Positions 1 through 11,237 of a stretch of DNA of 64,000 nucleotides are shown here, one piece after another. Source of the DNA: Fistulifera solaris (lineage: Eukaryota > Bacillariophyta > Bacillariophyceae > Naviculales > Stauroneidaceae); contig AP026137.1 of assembly GCA_030295235.1 (NCBI GenBank), positions 186,001-250,000 on the forward strand, given 5' to 3'. The position numbers were made by a program, and so were the translations under genes. The notes under the pieces are model-generated. The model searched no databases. It saw only the letters and a program-made list of their open reading frames with translations, and was not told the origin of the DNA. How positions within the stretch are numbered: position 1 is the stretch's first letter; the number at the start of each line of letters is the position of its first letter.

Positions 1-903
1 AGGAGCAGGTGTTATCGCTGCCATAGGACTCGCAGTCGTCGTAACCGGCGCGGGTGTTCTCTCTGCTACCGGGCTGCCGGTAGTCGTAGCAGGAGCTGGT
101 GTTGCCGCTGGACTGACAGTCGTATTGGCCGGCACCATAGTGGCAATCGGAACTGGAGCCAAAGTTACCACGGGGCTCAAAGAAGGCATCGCTGGCGCCA
201 CAACGGGAGCCTCCGTTCTCGTTACCGTTGGAACGATGGTAGTGACTTCGCTGGGCATCGAACTGACCAGCGGGCACAAGAGAGGCTCTACCGGTGGATC
301 CCGTAGTTCGGTCTGAAAAGATAGAAAATGAGGAATGACTAGCAGTAATGCTTGAATGCGAGTCAAATGCACTTACAAATACCGTCCAGCCGATTCGTTG
401 ACCGGCAGTGATTACGGGATGCACCGCACAATCGTTGGTGAATTCAATGGCCCACGTATTAATGATGGGTTCTCCCGCCGCATTTTGCCCCGTCGCAAAG
501 ACCGACAAGGCACTGGGCAGACTCACGGCGTCAATAGCATCACTTAGCAAAAGGAAGTATAATTCAAAACATCCCCATCGACATAACCCTCCGCAAAGAG
601 ATTTTGTCGCACAATGTTTCCTGCCTGATCCGTTTCAAAAAATTGTATTTCATTGATCATGGTGGGTACAAAGTCAGTCAGATTCGCGTCGGTCGACTTA
701 TCGACCAAACAAGTCGTATCTTCGATCCCCGGTAGACCCGCCGCGATGGTCGCATCACTGCAAGTTAAATTGAATTGGAGACGAACGGAATACACGGCGG
801 GCTGACAAGCACAAAGATCGACCCCAATCTGTTGGCCTGTAATGCTTGCAAGCAGCCAAGCGGCGCTGACAAGGATTCTTGTCAAGAATTCTCTTTGAAT
901 CAT
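1..903 (-). CDS. Secreted Thr/Pro-rich protein (3' part outside the window)
   Basis: The protein starts at 903 with a hydrophobic leader (RILVSAAWLLASITG) and a Cys-rich segment (DLCACQP), so it is probably secreted. About 180 residues of a globular N-terminal region follow. An intron fits at 313-376 (donor GTAAGT, acceptor TTTTCAG, phase 0). From 312 down to the window start the reading is dominated by Thr, Pro, Val and Ala in short degenerate repeats (for example EAPVVAP, SPVVTLAP), as in O-glycosylated stalks. The frame breaks near 550: the upstream frame stops at 544, while the downstream frame continues as LLSDAIDAVSLPSAL. One extra T in the T-run there would restore one frame, so a sequencing slip is likely. 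I do not recognise the globular part, and the 3' end lies outside the window. Confidence 0.6.
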
Positions 904-1631
904 GCTGCAGTTCGCTTTGCGGAAGTTGAATTGCGTTCCTTTGTGGGTAAATTACAAAGCGAGAATATAGCAAGAAAACGAATACAACTGGCTGGAAATA
1001 AGGCAGTCAAACACCCCGTTACAGAAACGTCTCCCTCTATTGTGCTGCTGTATCCAAAGTGTCTCTCTTCTCTTCAAAAGAGAGGTCGTAAGGACTTTAT
1101 TAGGAGGAATGAGGGTGGACTTTTGCACCCATTCATTCGAATGGAGGGTGCACGAAAATTACATACGGACTTATTTCGGTGCGCGTTGGTGGAGTTTACT
1201 CTTGGTTCACGGTCCACCGCGACGCTGTTTCCGTTGACGTAGGTGAAATTTTGGTGAGTTCGAACGGTACTTAAGGATGTGACATGCTCGAGTCTTTAAA
1301 TACAGAACACGAAATAACGCTCCTCTTCTAAGTATTCCAATATTTAGAGGAGCCGAATTCGATAGTGACCACCATAATACCCATTGCGTCACGAGTTTTC
1401 GTGATTGTGTTGCAACCAATAAGGATTTGATTATTTGCGAGATGTTGCGATGATGATGACTATAAACTACAAGTATTCTTCGTTTATCTCTCGTAATGGT
1501 TTACTTAAGTCATTCATAGCTTTCACATACTAGCGGGAACGCAAAACTTGCCTTGTCATGAGCAGCTGACGTTTTTGACCTAACAACAAAGAAAAGCCGA
1601 AAATTTAACGAACATTCCGACTCTTTACAGG
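904..1631. other. Intergenic, divergent promoter region
   Basis: The 728 bases lie between two divergent 5' ends (secreted protein on -, PGAP1 on +). The open frames here show no recognisable protein. It probably holds both promoters, but I see no motif that I can defend. Confidence 0.5.
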
Positions 1632-3720
1632 ATGAGTGGGTCATGGACGCATCGCGTCGCCATGATATACAGTGTTTGCTGTATTGTGTTGGGACGGTTC
1701 TTGGCGTACAAGTATCTGTATCATCACAAAGAATGTGATATGACATGGTCACAACGTCGTTTTCTCGAGTTGCCTCTCTCGACGAATGAAACTCCCTATC
1801 GTTTGTTCAAATTCACCGACGCCCGTGATCTTCGATACCGCCCATTCTTTGCACACAACAACGGTAAAGTCACCAACCTTGAGGACAATTCGTGGTGTAA
1901 CAGTCACAACCATTCGGTTCCTGTCTTATTTGTTCCGGGCCACGCGGGAGATTACCAACAAGCCCGGAGTTTGGGAGCTCATGCCGTACACATGACGGGA
2001 CGGTCCATGACCTCGAACGAATTGCAACAGGCTTTGCAGCTTTTACACAATCCGCAAGAAGCTGTGTTGGATGTTTATGCCGTGGATTTCAACGAAGAAT
2101 GGAGTGCTTTACACAGATTTTATGTCACGCGACAAGTTCGCTTTGTCGAACAAGCCATTCAGCGATTAGTAACGGCGTGCGAACACTACGAAACCATCCT
2201 CTTGGTCGGACACAGTATCGGAGGATTGGTCAGCTTGGCGGCGGCCAAAGCACAACCCACTTTGGTGAATACCATTGTCACATTGGCAACCCCGCACCAG
2301 AAACTGGTCACGTATGAGCCCCAATTGTGGCAATGGCACAAGAGTTTAGGACAGCCGCTGGGACCCGTGGATTTGGTGTTGCTTTCCGTGTCGGGTGGAT
2401 TGCGCGATGAATTGGTATCGCCCGAGACTACACGACATCGATTTATGAATGCATTTTATGGAGTTTCATTGATGGGACCCGATTTCATGGAATTGGCACG
2501 CGACGAAGGCACAATCACGACACCGTATTTAGGAATGGATCATCGAGCCATTGTTTGGTGTCACAATTTGTTGGCGCCTCTGCGAAACATGGTCGTGGTA
2601 TTGGGACAAGGCCGACGGGAAAAACGACGGGCTAGGGATATTCTAGAAACTGTTTTAAGTACTGTGCCGGAACAAGCACTTGAATTCAAAGATTCCATTT
2701 ATCGTCAATACAATCTCCTCCAAGTAAGTTGAGAAGCGCCTGTCATAAATCTCTGCCGATTACAGTTTAGTTAACTTTGTTGTGATTTTCCTTACAAAGA
2801 ACGATTTTGGGTACATTGGGGCAATAATGATTGAATTGAGCGCACTGGGGAACATTGACTTGTTGGTTTTCTTTTTCGCTTTTCTGGGAACGATTAAAAT
2901 ACAAGAATCATCTCGCGGACGAAAGCCTTCCGAATGGACGACGACAATCGTGTTGTTGGTGATCTACGTTGTGTATGCGTATTTGCGTGGAATATTTCAT
3001 TCGCTTCGGGCGCCCAATCTGCATACCATTCTGGTTGCAGCGTTATCTGCGGAAGCTCTGTATCTGTTCTTCCGGTTTATCTTGACAGTATTCATTTGCG
3101 GTCGTGCTTTTCGACGAGCAAGTCGACGTGTTTGCCACGTTGTGGCTATAGGGATCGCAATTTTGATATCCGTCTTGTCAAGTCGATTATTGAAAGTACC
3201 ACAAGAGACCCCAAATTCAATCGGACTTGGTGTTTTTCTGGTCTCCGCTACAGTTACTCTTGGATTAGCGCATCTTTCTTCTATTTCACCACAAACGAAG
3301 TCGTTACTGCAGCGCGAGGCGTCCTTTGTGGCATGGAGCATACCTGTCGTCCTCATTCTGACGTTTGCTGACCTTGTGGTACTGATTCGGTATTCGGAAT
3401 CATTGGGGGTTATTGGAAAGCTTTGCCCTTTGGTCTACGTCCGGTTCTTGATCGGCGGATCTGCTAAATCTACCTTCAACGTTGACGAATCACTACCGGT
3501 GGGGATCATTTGCGCATCGACTTATTATTTCGTCTCTGGCAATATAGACGATGCTGCCCGAATTTATGGTCTCCATCCGCTCGGGTTGTTTGTACATCTC
3601 TTAATTGTGGCCGACATTCTGCGTGTGTTACTGACCTTTAGCTTTCGTCAGCCGCTATTAATAAGCGAAGCCAAGATGGAAAGCGATCAACAATCAAATG
3701 AACATACAAAGAAAAGCTAG
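1632..3720 (+). CDS. PGAP1: GPI inositol-deacylase, PGAP1/Bst1 family
   Basis: PGAP1 removes the acyl chain from the inositol of GPI anchors in the ER, which permits export of GPI proteins. Exon 1 is 1632-2723, the intron 2724-2799 (GTAAGT to ACAAAG, phase 0) and exon 2 2800-3720, giving about 670 residues. A membrane anchor lies near residues 10-27. The alpha/beta-hydrolase core has the family signatures VLFVPGHAGDYQQ, VDFNEEWSA, the nucleophile motif GHSIGG, TLATPH, and a candidate catalytic His in MDHRAIVWCHNL. Exon 2 encodes about seven hydrophobic segments, matching the multi-spanning C-terminal half of PGAP1. It is shorter than the human protein (about 920 residues) and close to the shorter algal forms. 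The first ATG gives a plausible type II anchor. Other genes in the window encode probable GPI-anchored proteins, the substrates of this enzyme. Confidence 0.88.
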
Positions 3721-4146
3721 GCCCGAACTCGCGTGGATGTCATTTAGATTGGCTTTTACAACAAGGGGCTCAGGTCGCCCCTAGGGGGTCTAGCTTCTTG
3801 GAAACAGCTTCACCCAATGGACACCAGTGCTTTCACCAACAACATCTAAGTCGTCTAGAGCCTGTACTTAGTTGAAAAAATCGTGATTCCGGTTGTTAAC
3901 AAGAAAGACGAGCCGAGCCGCACATTTTTATAAGCTGTCCAGGGCACAATGCGATGACAAATTTCGCGGATTGGAAGTCGGGCTATAAGCAAGATTAAGT
4001 GTTTGTTAAATCAACGATTATAATTTTAGTCTAATAGTTGTAAGGTAAGATTAATTGCGTGACAATGAATGAGTCTGGGGCGAAGCGGTATGTCTTTCAA
4101 GCCTTATAAATTACGGGGTACGAATGTAATCAGTTGCTCTACCGCG
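3721..4146. other. Intergenic, convergent 3' ends
   Basis: This is AT-rich DNA between the 3' ends of PGAP1 and the small histone-fold gene. No coding signal or clear repeat is seen. It should hold both polyadenylation regions. Confidence 0.5.
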
Positions 4147-4494
4147 CTACAGATCGTATGCTTGTACAGTTCTTCTTCCATTGGCCTCTGCTCGCCGTAT
4201 AGCAGCATCAATAAGCTCATGAACGACAATATTGAGCTCCTCAACGAAGTTGGATGCCGTTCGATGACCAGCATCCTTGAGTATTCGCCTCACTTGCGTA
4301 CCGATAACAAGCTGGTCATCTTCGCCTGCATTAGCAAACGTCATGAAAAGAGTAAAAATGAATGCAAAAAGCTGTTTGAAAAGTTGCATGGATTCAATTG
4401 AAAAAGGGTGTCTTGGGAAAATGTTGACCAAAAATGAGATGTCTGTCGAGCTTTGAAATCTCGAGGTTCTCCTTGCACGCGAGCCGAGCATCAT
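4147..4494 (-). CDS. Minimal histone-fold protein
   Basis: The last 59 residues read as one complete histone fold: GTQVRRILKDAGHR, then a long amphipathic helix (SNFVEELNIVVHELIDAAI), then RRAEANGRRTVQAYDL, which resembles the end of archaeal-type and CENP-like histone folds (RAxxNGRKTVxxxDL). The protein stops directly after this motif. The upstream part of the frame looks like a pyrimidine-rich intron ending TGCTAATGCAG at 4326. The first exon would then be very short, possibly 4479-4494 with a weak GTGCAAG donor, giving about 63 residues. Read without splicing, the leader would instead resemble a signal peptide, which makes little sense for a DNA-binding fold. It could be a stand-alone DNA-binding protein or a subunit of a histone-fold pair. 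Fold assignment is fairly sure, gene structure is not. Confidence 0.55.
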   Translation of the reverse strand: MMLGSRARRTSRFQSSTDISFLVNIFPRHPFSIESMQLFKQLFAFIFTLFMTFANAGEDDQLVIGTQVRRILKDAGHRTASNFVEELNIVVHELIDAAIRRAEANGRRTVQAYDL

Positions 4495-5127
4495 TATACC
4501 TGTATTTAGGAGATGTGATGTCGTAAAATATAATTTCTTAGAAGTTCAATCAGAAGTCTTCTACACCTTAACACTATACAGTACGTCTTGTCTAGACTTT
4601 CGCGCCAGCCTGCTCTCAGACTGGATGACGAAAACCTCGCCTCATTTCTTTACGTGATTCATTGCTGACGGAGAGGCTCATAGTAAATTTGTAGATGACG
4701 TGTGACCTGGTCAGACTTTGAAGAAAACTATAGAATTTTATTGTATAGAACTGCCCCACCGATTTCGATTTTTGTTGCTTTCTCGAAACGCGTGCGGGCG
4801 GCGTTCTCATCACGTCAACAATCATCGAATCACCCGATTTTCCGCCGAATGAATCACCACAACCTTCTTGAAGACCTTGCTAGCTTTGACACCACCCCAC
4901 TAAGACTGACAAAGCATCTGATTACAATCAATACGGAGCGAACTCTCTCTGACAAGTTATTTATTCACTCAAAGACGAATATCTGAGGAAGAAAGACTGT
5001 GAAGCATTTTTCAGCCGATTCGTTCCATTTCGACAAGAAGATTCGATTTGACTACAGTACGCTAACACAACACCGATCTCTGTATTGTCGCATCAACTAA
5101 TTTGTAAGCGCCCTTCATCGATTTGCG
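4495..5127. other. Intergenic, divergent promoter region
   Basis: The 633 bases separate the divergent histone-fold and carrier genes. Short open frames occur on both strands, without recognisable products. Nothing else is seen. Confidence 0.45.
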
Positions 5128-6540
5128 ATGAAATCAACTTATCATGGCTCGCTACATTGTATTTGCCTTCTTCTTCTCGCCACAAATGTCACGCGCTCGT
5201 TTACTCCATCCTCTCGACAATCAAATGCTCGCAAAGCACTGACATCTCATCAAGCTGTGGATATAGCTGCGGCTAGCTTGGTAGCCGGAAGCGTGGCTGG
5301 AGCTATTGGTGTTGGGGTGGCGCATCCTTTGGACACGTTGAATATCAAAACACAAGTACTTCAGGCAGCAACGTCACTTGAAAAACTGAATGCTAAGCGG
5401 AAAAACACAATTGCAGTCTTTGACGATCAGCAGGAAAGCAATACGTACTCCTATTCACAGCTAACCGGCAGCAAAACAGTCAATTCTTCAGTAGCGATCG
5501 ACCCAGTTCGTCTCAGCTCTTCGGCAACATTACAGGCAACAACTGTTTTGCCATCTTTTTCACAAAAGGTACCCCGTCAAGTGAATTTCTCGGAACATAC
5601 CGGCGTCATTGTTCAACATCGAATCGTCTATAGAGGCGAAGATGGTGGCGAGGGACCTTCTTTCGATAGAGTGGATACATGGCAGGTCATGCGACACGTG
5701 TACGAAACCGAGGGTGTTGCAGGATTCTTGGGCGGTATTCGCATCATGATGATAGGACAGGGTTTGGTGAAAGCATGTTCTTTTACCGTCAACGCTGTCG
5801 TTTTGAATTGGGAAGTGGCGCATGCTTCTGCACCAACGGATTCGCCCACGACGGCCATGTTTCTGATTGCCGCTGCCACGGCTGGTTTTGTGTCGTCCTT
5901 TATTGTGAACCCAGTCGAACGTGTCAAGGTTCTCTTGCAAGCAGCATCATCCTCCTCCAAGGCAGAGTCGGAGCTCGAATGCGTACGCAGCGTGTTAAAA
6001 TCTGAAGGATGGGCGGGCTTTCTGGGTCGCGGCTTGGGCACTACTATGCTCCGTGAAGTTCCCTCGGATGCTATTTATTTTTCAGTGTATGGACTGTTGA
6101 TGCAAGCAGTCGGTGGTGGCATTGGAGGATCCGATGAAAGTATGGTTCTGGCTCCGTGGTTAGCGTCGCTCCTCTTTGGTGCGGCTTCGGGGGTTGCGTC
6201 TTGGATTCCCGTGTACCCAGGTACGTTTTGCAATTTTTGCCTCTTGTTTAGCAAATGTTACCGAACCAACTAACGACAAACCATAGTTGATCTAGTTAAA
6301 ACTCTAGTTCAGAATACGAACGGCAATAGCGTGGCTGAAACAGGCTCCTCAACTGTGGCACGAGACACGTGGCAAGTGGTCCAAGATCTGTACGCTGCGG
6401 GAGGAGTTGGAGCGTTTTACGATGGAATCACTCCCAAACTTCTCCGCGCTGCTGTGTTTCACGCTGTCACATTCTGGGTGTATGATACCATATTGCCGAG
6501 CATAGAGTCTGCCACGTCGATTATTCATGTATCATCATAA
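5128..6540 (+). CDS. Mitochondrial-carrier-family protein with plastid-type presequence
   Basis: Exon 1 is 5128-6220, the intron 6221-6286 (GTACGT to CATAG, branch-like CTAAC before the acceptor), exon 2 6287-6540, giving 448 residues. Splicing rebuilds the carrier signature YPVDLVK across the junction. Two other signatures are visible: AHPLDTLNIK (repeat 1) and VNPVERVKV (repeat 2), plus the glycine motifs GFLGGIRIMM, GFLGRGLGTTMLREVPSDA and AFYDGITPKLLRAA. Three repeats of two helices each are therefore present. Repeat 1 carries an unusual insert of about 90 polar residues after the first signature. The N-terminus is a hydrophobic leader followed by RSFTPSS, the diatom pattern of a signal peptide with F at the cleavage site, then a Ser/Arg-rich transit-like stretch. 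This suggests a plastid envelope carrier (SAM, folate or nucleotide carriers are known plastid members); the substrate cannot be told. Confidence 0.85.
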
Positions 6541-9294
6541 CAAGGCTTGTAGGAAATGTAAATAAAAAAACAAGCATTCTGACTCTAGGAAATTAGGAAT
6601 AAATGTTATTAAATCCACCAGTGGAGATTGTTAATCATAGACCTTTTGGCACAATCTCGGAAACGTCACTCAACGAAGCTTTTCAAATCAGCGTATGTGC
6701 AGCTTACCAGATTGACCACGTGCTAGCTTTGTCATCCTTCCTGCTGTTTCGTTTTGTGTCTAAAAATATGGCATTTCTTAGAGGGAAGTGTAGCAATCGC
6801 GCCGAAATGTTTCTGCTTCCGTTGAAATCAAGCCTGATAATATAGGATCACGCGGAAGTCAATATCAAACTTTTAACACCAAATCAATCATCCTTTTGCC
6901 AAACAAAGGATAATTAAGGTGCTTGACAACCCTTTCTGATTTTCCAAGCTTGCTTGGGTGGAATCACCAATAAACACTTTGGGTGGGAAAATAATCATCG
7001 TATACAATCCTAAATATATTTTTCATTTCCTCACGTCCGAATAGAATTTTGACAATTGACTGAATTTTCCACTTTTTTTCCTCTTTTGTTATATTACGAT
7101 TTCAATCCGGCAATTCGCCGAGTGAGTTCTAGGACTCGATAGCTCAAGCTTTTGGTTAATACATTGATCTGTTAAACACGAGTGAGTCGTGTTGATGGGT
7201 CGCTGTCGTGCTCATTGTGACTTTGGTTGCGATCCTCTTATGATTTAAAACGCTGCTTAACCCCTTATCATTTTCTCTTGATATGAGAAATATTAGACTT
7301 TTTCTCCTCTTTTTATGGATTTACAAAGTTAACTCAGATCACAGTAAAAAACGACTATAGAGTCATATCTGAATTAAGTGTCAATCTTTCTTTAAGTGCT
7401 TTTGTGATTGAAAAGACGTTTGTACAAGATTTTACCTGAAAATGTGTGAGGCAAAGCATAAGTAGATGTGGCGTGAGCCTATATAAAACCATAAGCAACA
7501 CAATCTTAATTTGAAGACATTTTCCAAAGTTTTGACTTGTCCGAGGTTTGATGTTTACCTCATGATATCCTGCTGTGATAAAAGTAGCCGGATAACAAAC
7601 ATTTTCTTCTTTTTATAGTCAAGCTTGGCATTGTCTAAGGTTCATGTACGGCATTTAAGTGGGGCGGAGCATGCAGAAGCAACTCCACTTTTTAAGTGTT
7701 CTCATTGCGCTCCTATTGCTGAGGCACCATCGATGGAGTATACTGATAAAGGTCAACGTACGATTGAAGAATATATGGCGCCTACGACGGTCGAGTAGAA
7801 CATAGAAGTTAATATGGTAGCAAACGCCTGGATTTTTTTCGGTTCTGCATGCCCTCACGCCCCCTGAAGCTCGTTAAACAACCAACGCCGAACTGGCTGA
7901 CATCCAAACCGAGATTGAAACTCAATTGTCTCGAGACAACTCCAATTTCCGTCCCCACGATCGACATCTCCCCGACTGGTCACTCTCCGACCTTCAAAGT
8001 GCTCCCCTTCCCGACAGCCGAGCGTGGCTGCTCAACATGCATAATGAACGGTTAATGTCGGTTTTCGCAGTACCATCATTTCCCAGTTCTAACTAGTTTT
8101 CGCCCTTTTCAGTCGTTGTCTCTTTGATTCAGTGCCCCTTTTCCTTCCCTTTCCCGTCTCCCAGCTATTTCCCAGTACCCCAGCTAGCATGGCTAGCACC
8201 ACGTATCGGACCATCAATAGGATACCGATTGGTAGGCTTTCGAGTCGATATAGTAATGAGTGAACTATATAAATCTTTGAGTTATTATAATCTATAATAC
8301 CACCTATAGCATAGATGCATTTGACAAAGCTCTTTATGGACCTAGCGGCAAAGTAGTAGACGGTGTCCTTCTGAACGACATTTTAATCTCTTTGATCGAC
8401 CTCAATCTACTACTTTCGTTCATATTCTGGATATAGCACAAAGTGCATTTGACAAAGCTTTTTAATGGACCTAGAGCGGCAAAGTAGTAGATGGAGTCCT
8501 TATGAAGGTTTTTAAATTCTCTCTTATCGACCTAACTTTGATTATATCTTTATTTGTTTACTGTGACAAGAAACAAATAATCGTAATACCCGCCAAGCTT
8601 GATGCCGCCATTGGAGCAACTCGAAGCTTATTCGTTTAAGATGCTTCTCTTCTTGCTAGAACTCGAGAGTCTTCTAAGAATTTGAGCATGGAAGATTTGA
8701 TGTTCATCGACACTTATTTTCAAAAGTCGGATAGTAATTTCAAAAATAAAGTGGATATTGTTTTCATTCTTTTCGGCTGCTGGTTCTCAGGAAGTCTGAT
8801 CTTATTGTCTTTGTTTGATTAATGATTTTTTTGCCATGTCATCATGCCTATAGACACTCAATCGGGCCATGGAAGTGAAAAATGCGTGGACTGGCGTTTT
8901 AGCTCCACATGTGGAAAATTTGAATACGTATAGTATACTGTTGTTCTTGTGTTCATAAGAAAGTATCAAACCATCGTAGCTACAAGGGACCATCACAAGA
9001 AAGACGACACGCACACACGTCTTTCTGTTAGTGGTTACGAATAGTCATGGCGATTGTCGGGACGGAAACGATGTCGTTGAAGTTACTTTGGCTCGCCCAT
9101 CAAGTGTATTGTCTTTAGATACCTGTGTAGCCATTACATGTCAGATCAGCGCGGTCTCGACCGAAATCATCTTTGATTGTTCCGAAGATGGCTTTTAGGT
9201 CGAGCCGTGGCGCTCTAGAAGAAACTGTTTTTCCATAATCTAAAGAATCTCTTTATGTTATTTCATACGTCTATTATTAACCAGGCCTTGGATG
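6541..9294. other. Gene-poor AT-rich region with decayed sequences
   Basis: No convincing gene lies in these 2.75 kb. The first part (6541-7650) is AT-rich, without structure I can name. Around 7850-8070 one frame reads like protein over some 65 residues (AELADIQTEIETQL, then LPDWSLSDLQ) but has no start, no family and early stops. 8317-8531 holds a diverged direct duplication (listed separately). The region looks like a graveyard of decayed sequence between two active gene clusters; I cannot assign the source family. Confidence 0.5.
8317..8531. repeat. Diverged direct duplication, about 90-bp units
   Basis: A unit starting GCATTTGACAAAGCT at 8317 recurs at 8444. Both continue with ATGGACCTAG, then CGGCAAAGTAGTAGA, and end in TATCGACCT-like or GATCGACCT-like sequence. 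The offset is 127 bp and the copies differ by substitutions and small indels, so the duplication is old. One frame of the first copy stays open for about 30 codons. Origin unknown. Confidence 0.7.
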
Positions 9295-10813
9295 CTAATC
9301 ATATCTTGACCGCTTAGCTGTAGGCAAGCTTTCCTCTGTTACGCCTTGCCTCTTTTTATCTTCTAACGAGTTCTTTAAAATTTCTAGTGCGGTTTTCATT
9401 GTCTCTTCGAGGGCAGCTGCCATTTTTTCTGTTGATTCCGGCACCCTATTTTCTTGATGAGCAATTTCTTGTTTGATTTCAAACACCGTGGTAAGGAGCG
9501 CTTTGTGTATTGTTTCGGCACATTCTTCTAACAGTTCAAGGTCACCAACGTGGGCAAAGTAAGTTATTATCGTTTTCCATAAAATCGAAGTCCCACGGAC
9601 CCTTCGATTGATAGTTGCTGTTGTTACTGCTTTTAATTTTGGAATGAAAGATGGAGGAAATGACTTGTCCTTGGATAGTCACCCTCCAGTCAGGGTTGCT
9701 GAGGTTGATTTCCAAGGGAATATACATGTGGCGTGCGTTGAGATACTACCATGATTTCACCCACTCTTACCGTGCAAAACTGTGTGGCAAGGGACCCAAC
9801 AGAACGTCCGGATGTGTTTCCAGCGGGATTATGAAAGCAAATGGAGCAAAGTTATCAGTGTTATCACCACTGGCGTCATCCAGAGTTACTTGTGCCGGTC
9901 CAGATTTGCATGCCGCGTCATTTTGCCACATAGTGCGATCATTAGTAGGTAGCCGGGCTTTCTCGTTTCGATTTCCTCCCATTAGCAATTTAACCTCGCC
10001 AATCTTCATATGATACATACTATTGCGACCTTCTCTGACGTTCTTTTTGATTGACCACTCTGGGGACGAGCTTTGTCGTGGTGGCATAAGCCTTGTTTTT
10101 GCTAGCTCATTCGAGATATTCAGTTGCGCACCAAGAAAGAAAGCTAGTCGTATCATGCTTGCCTTGTGCTTTTCTGGTGCTACCGTAGGATACTTGTGAC
10201 ATGGCAAAGGGCAAACTTTCCGATTGTCTAATGGTTTGTGAAAGTTCCGATGCTGATTGTCGACCATGTTCGCCGATTTTCCTGGCGGCCCAAGCGTAAA
10301 TGAGCTGGGCACGGCGTTAATTGTTAAAAGTGCCCCGGCGTATGTATCCCGAAAGATTTCATCAATGGGAAAGGGCATTTCCGCGTATCCGTATCTCGCA
10401 TAATGGTTTCTTTTGATATCGCCCTGCTTGTGGCTGTCATGAAAAAAGACATTGTCCACAGTGATTGTCGTTTGGAATGACATGTCGACGTCGTTGCATG
10501 TTGCAATTGCAACCAATGCGTTCATTGGCGGTGGTCCGTCTCCTGGGTAGCAGTGTCTGCAGTAGAACTGTAACCTTTTTCTACTAGCGAACCTGCTGTG
10601 CCAGTGATTGTCTCCAGAAATGGGCTCGCATCGCACCCCGTAAACATCTTCTAGTGTTTTAGAAATCACGGAGGCTGCGTTTCGAAACTGTTTAATTCTG
10701 TTGTTTTGCAATGACAAGTCCATAGTTTCAGGCATGGTATCATCTAGCTCTGGATGAACGATATCCGGAAATAATGCCCTGGCAACTTCCTCCGAAGGAA
10801 ACAAAGAATTCAT
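9295..10813 (-). CDS. Unrecognised protein with a coiled-coil-like tail
   Basis: The main frame (10813 to 9767) encodes 348 residues, starting MNSLFPSEEVARALF. It holds a Cys/His cluster FYCRHCYPGDGPPP and, later, CPLPCHKYPTV, which could bind metal. No family is recognised. At 9771 the frame meets a good donor (GTAAGAG), and further coding-like sequence lies downstream: a frame around 9540-9720 (IQGQVISSIFHSKIK) and a helical, charged C-terminus at 9295-9530 (EECAETIHKALL, then ENRVPESTEKMAAALEE) ending in a basic KRSRYD tail. One or two introns probably join these parts, but I could not settle the junctions, so the gene's 3' structure is tentative. There is no signal peptide or membrane segment. 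The basic tail could act as a nuclear signal. Confidence 0.5.
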
Positions 10814-11237
10814 ATGATTTATTGCTGGCTCGGATTACGAAGACGTGTCCCTGAAACTCTTTCGGCAATAACCGGTTCAATAGTCTAATAATGCTGCAAA
10901 ACGGAAATAAAAAAGACGATGGGGAAGCAACAAAGGGTAAGTTTTGATGAGTGATGATGAGTGACGAATGTATCGTTGGCATATGGCATCCATTCCCTAT
11001 TCCTCATTCTCATTCCTCATCGTTAAACTGAAACGTGAAAAAATAATAATGTTTGTGTGGTGTTTTTCACCTAAATAAAAAACGTAACACTCTTCTTTTA
11101 GATTTCGTACCGGTACCCACTGTCGAACTACCTCCAACTCCAATGGAGCTATAAAGACCTAGACATATTCTAAAAGGATGTGAGCTGAAAGTCGGTTAAA
11201 GTCTCACAACCTTTTTCTTTAAAACAAAAATGCTTAT
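10814..11237. other. Intergenic
   Basis: Upstream of the unrecognised gene and downstream of the SAM-domain gene. It contains AT-rich stretches and the palindromic GTACCGGTAC near 11109. No coding signal is seen. Confidence 0.45.

Noticed and set aside
775-1242. 155-codon frame on the plus strand
   Set aside because: It overlaps the start and promoter region of the minus-strand secreted protein and has no protein-like features.
4085-4180. tRNA-like D-arm string on the minus strand (GCGCGGTAGAGCAACTGATT) after the histone-fold gene
   Set aside because: No acceptor stem, anticodon arm or T-arm (GGTTCGA-type) could be fitted around it.
4325-4410. Signal peptide for the histone-fold protein (MQLFKQLFAFIFTLFMTFANA)
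   Set aside because: The stretch ends exactly in a good acceptor (TGCTAATGCAG) and is pyrimidine-rich; an intron is more likely than secretion of a DNA-binding fold.
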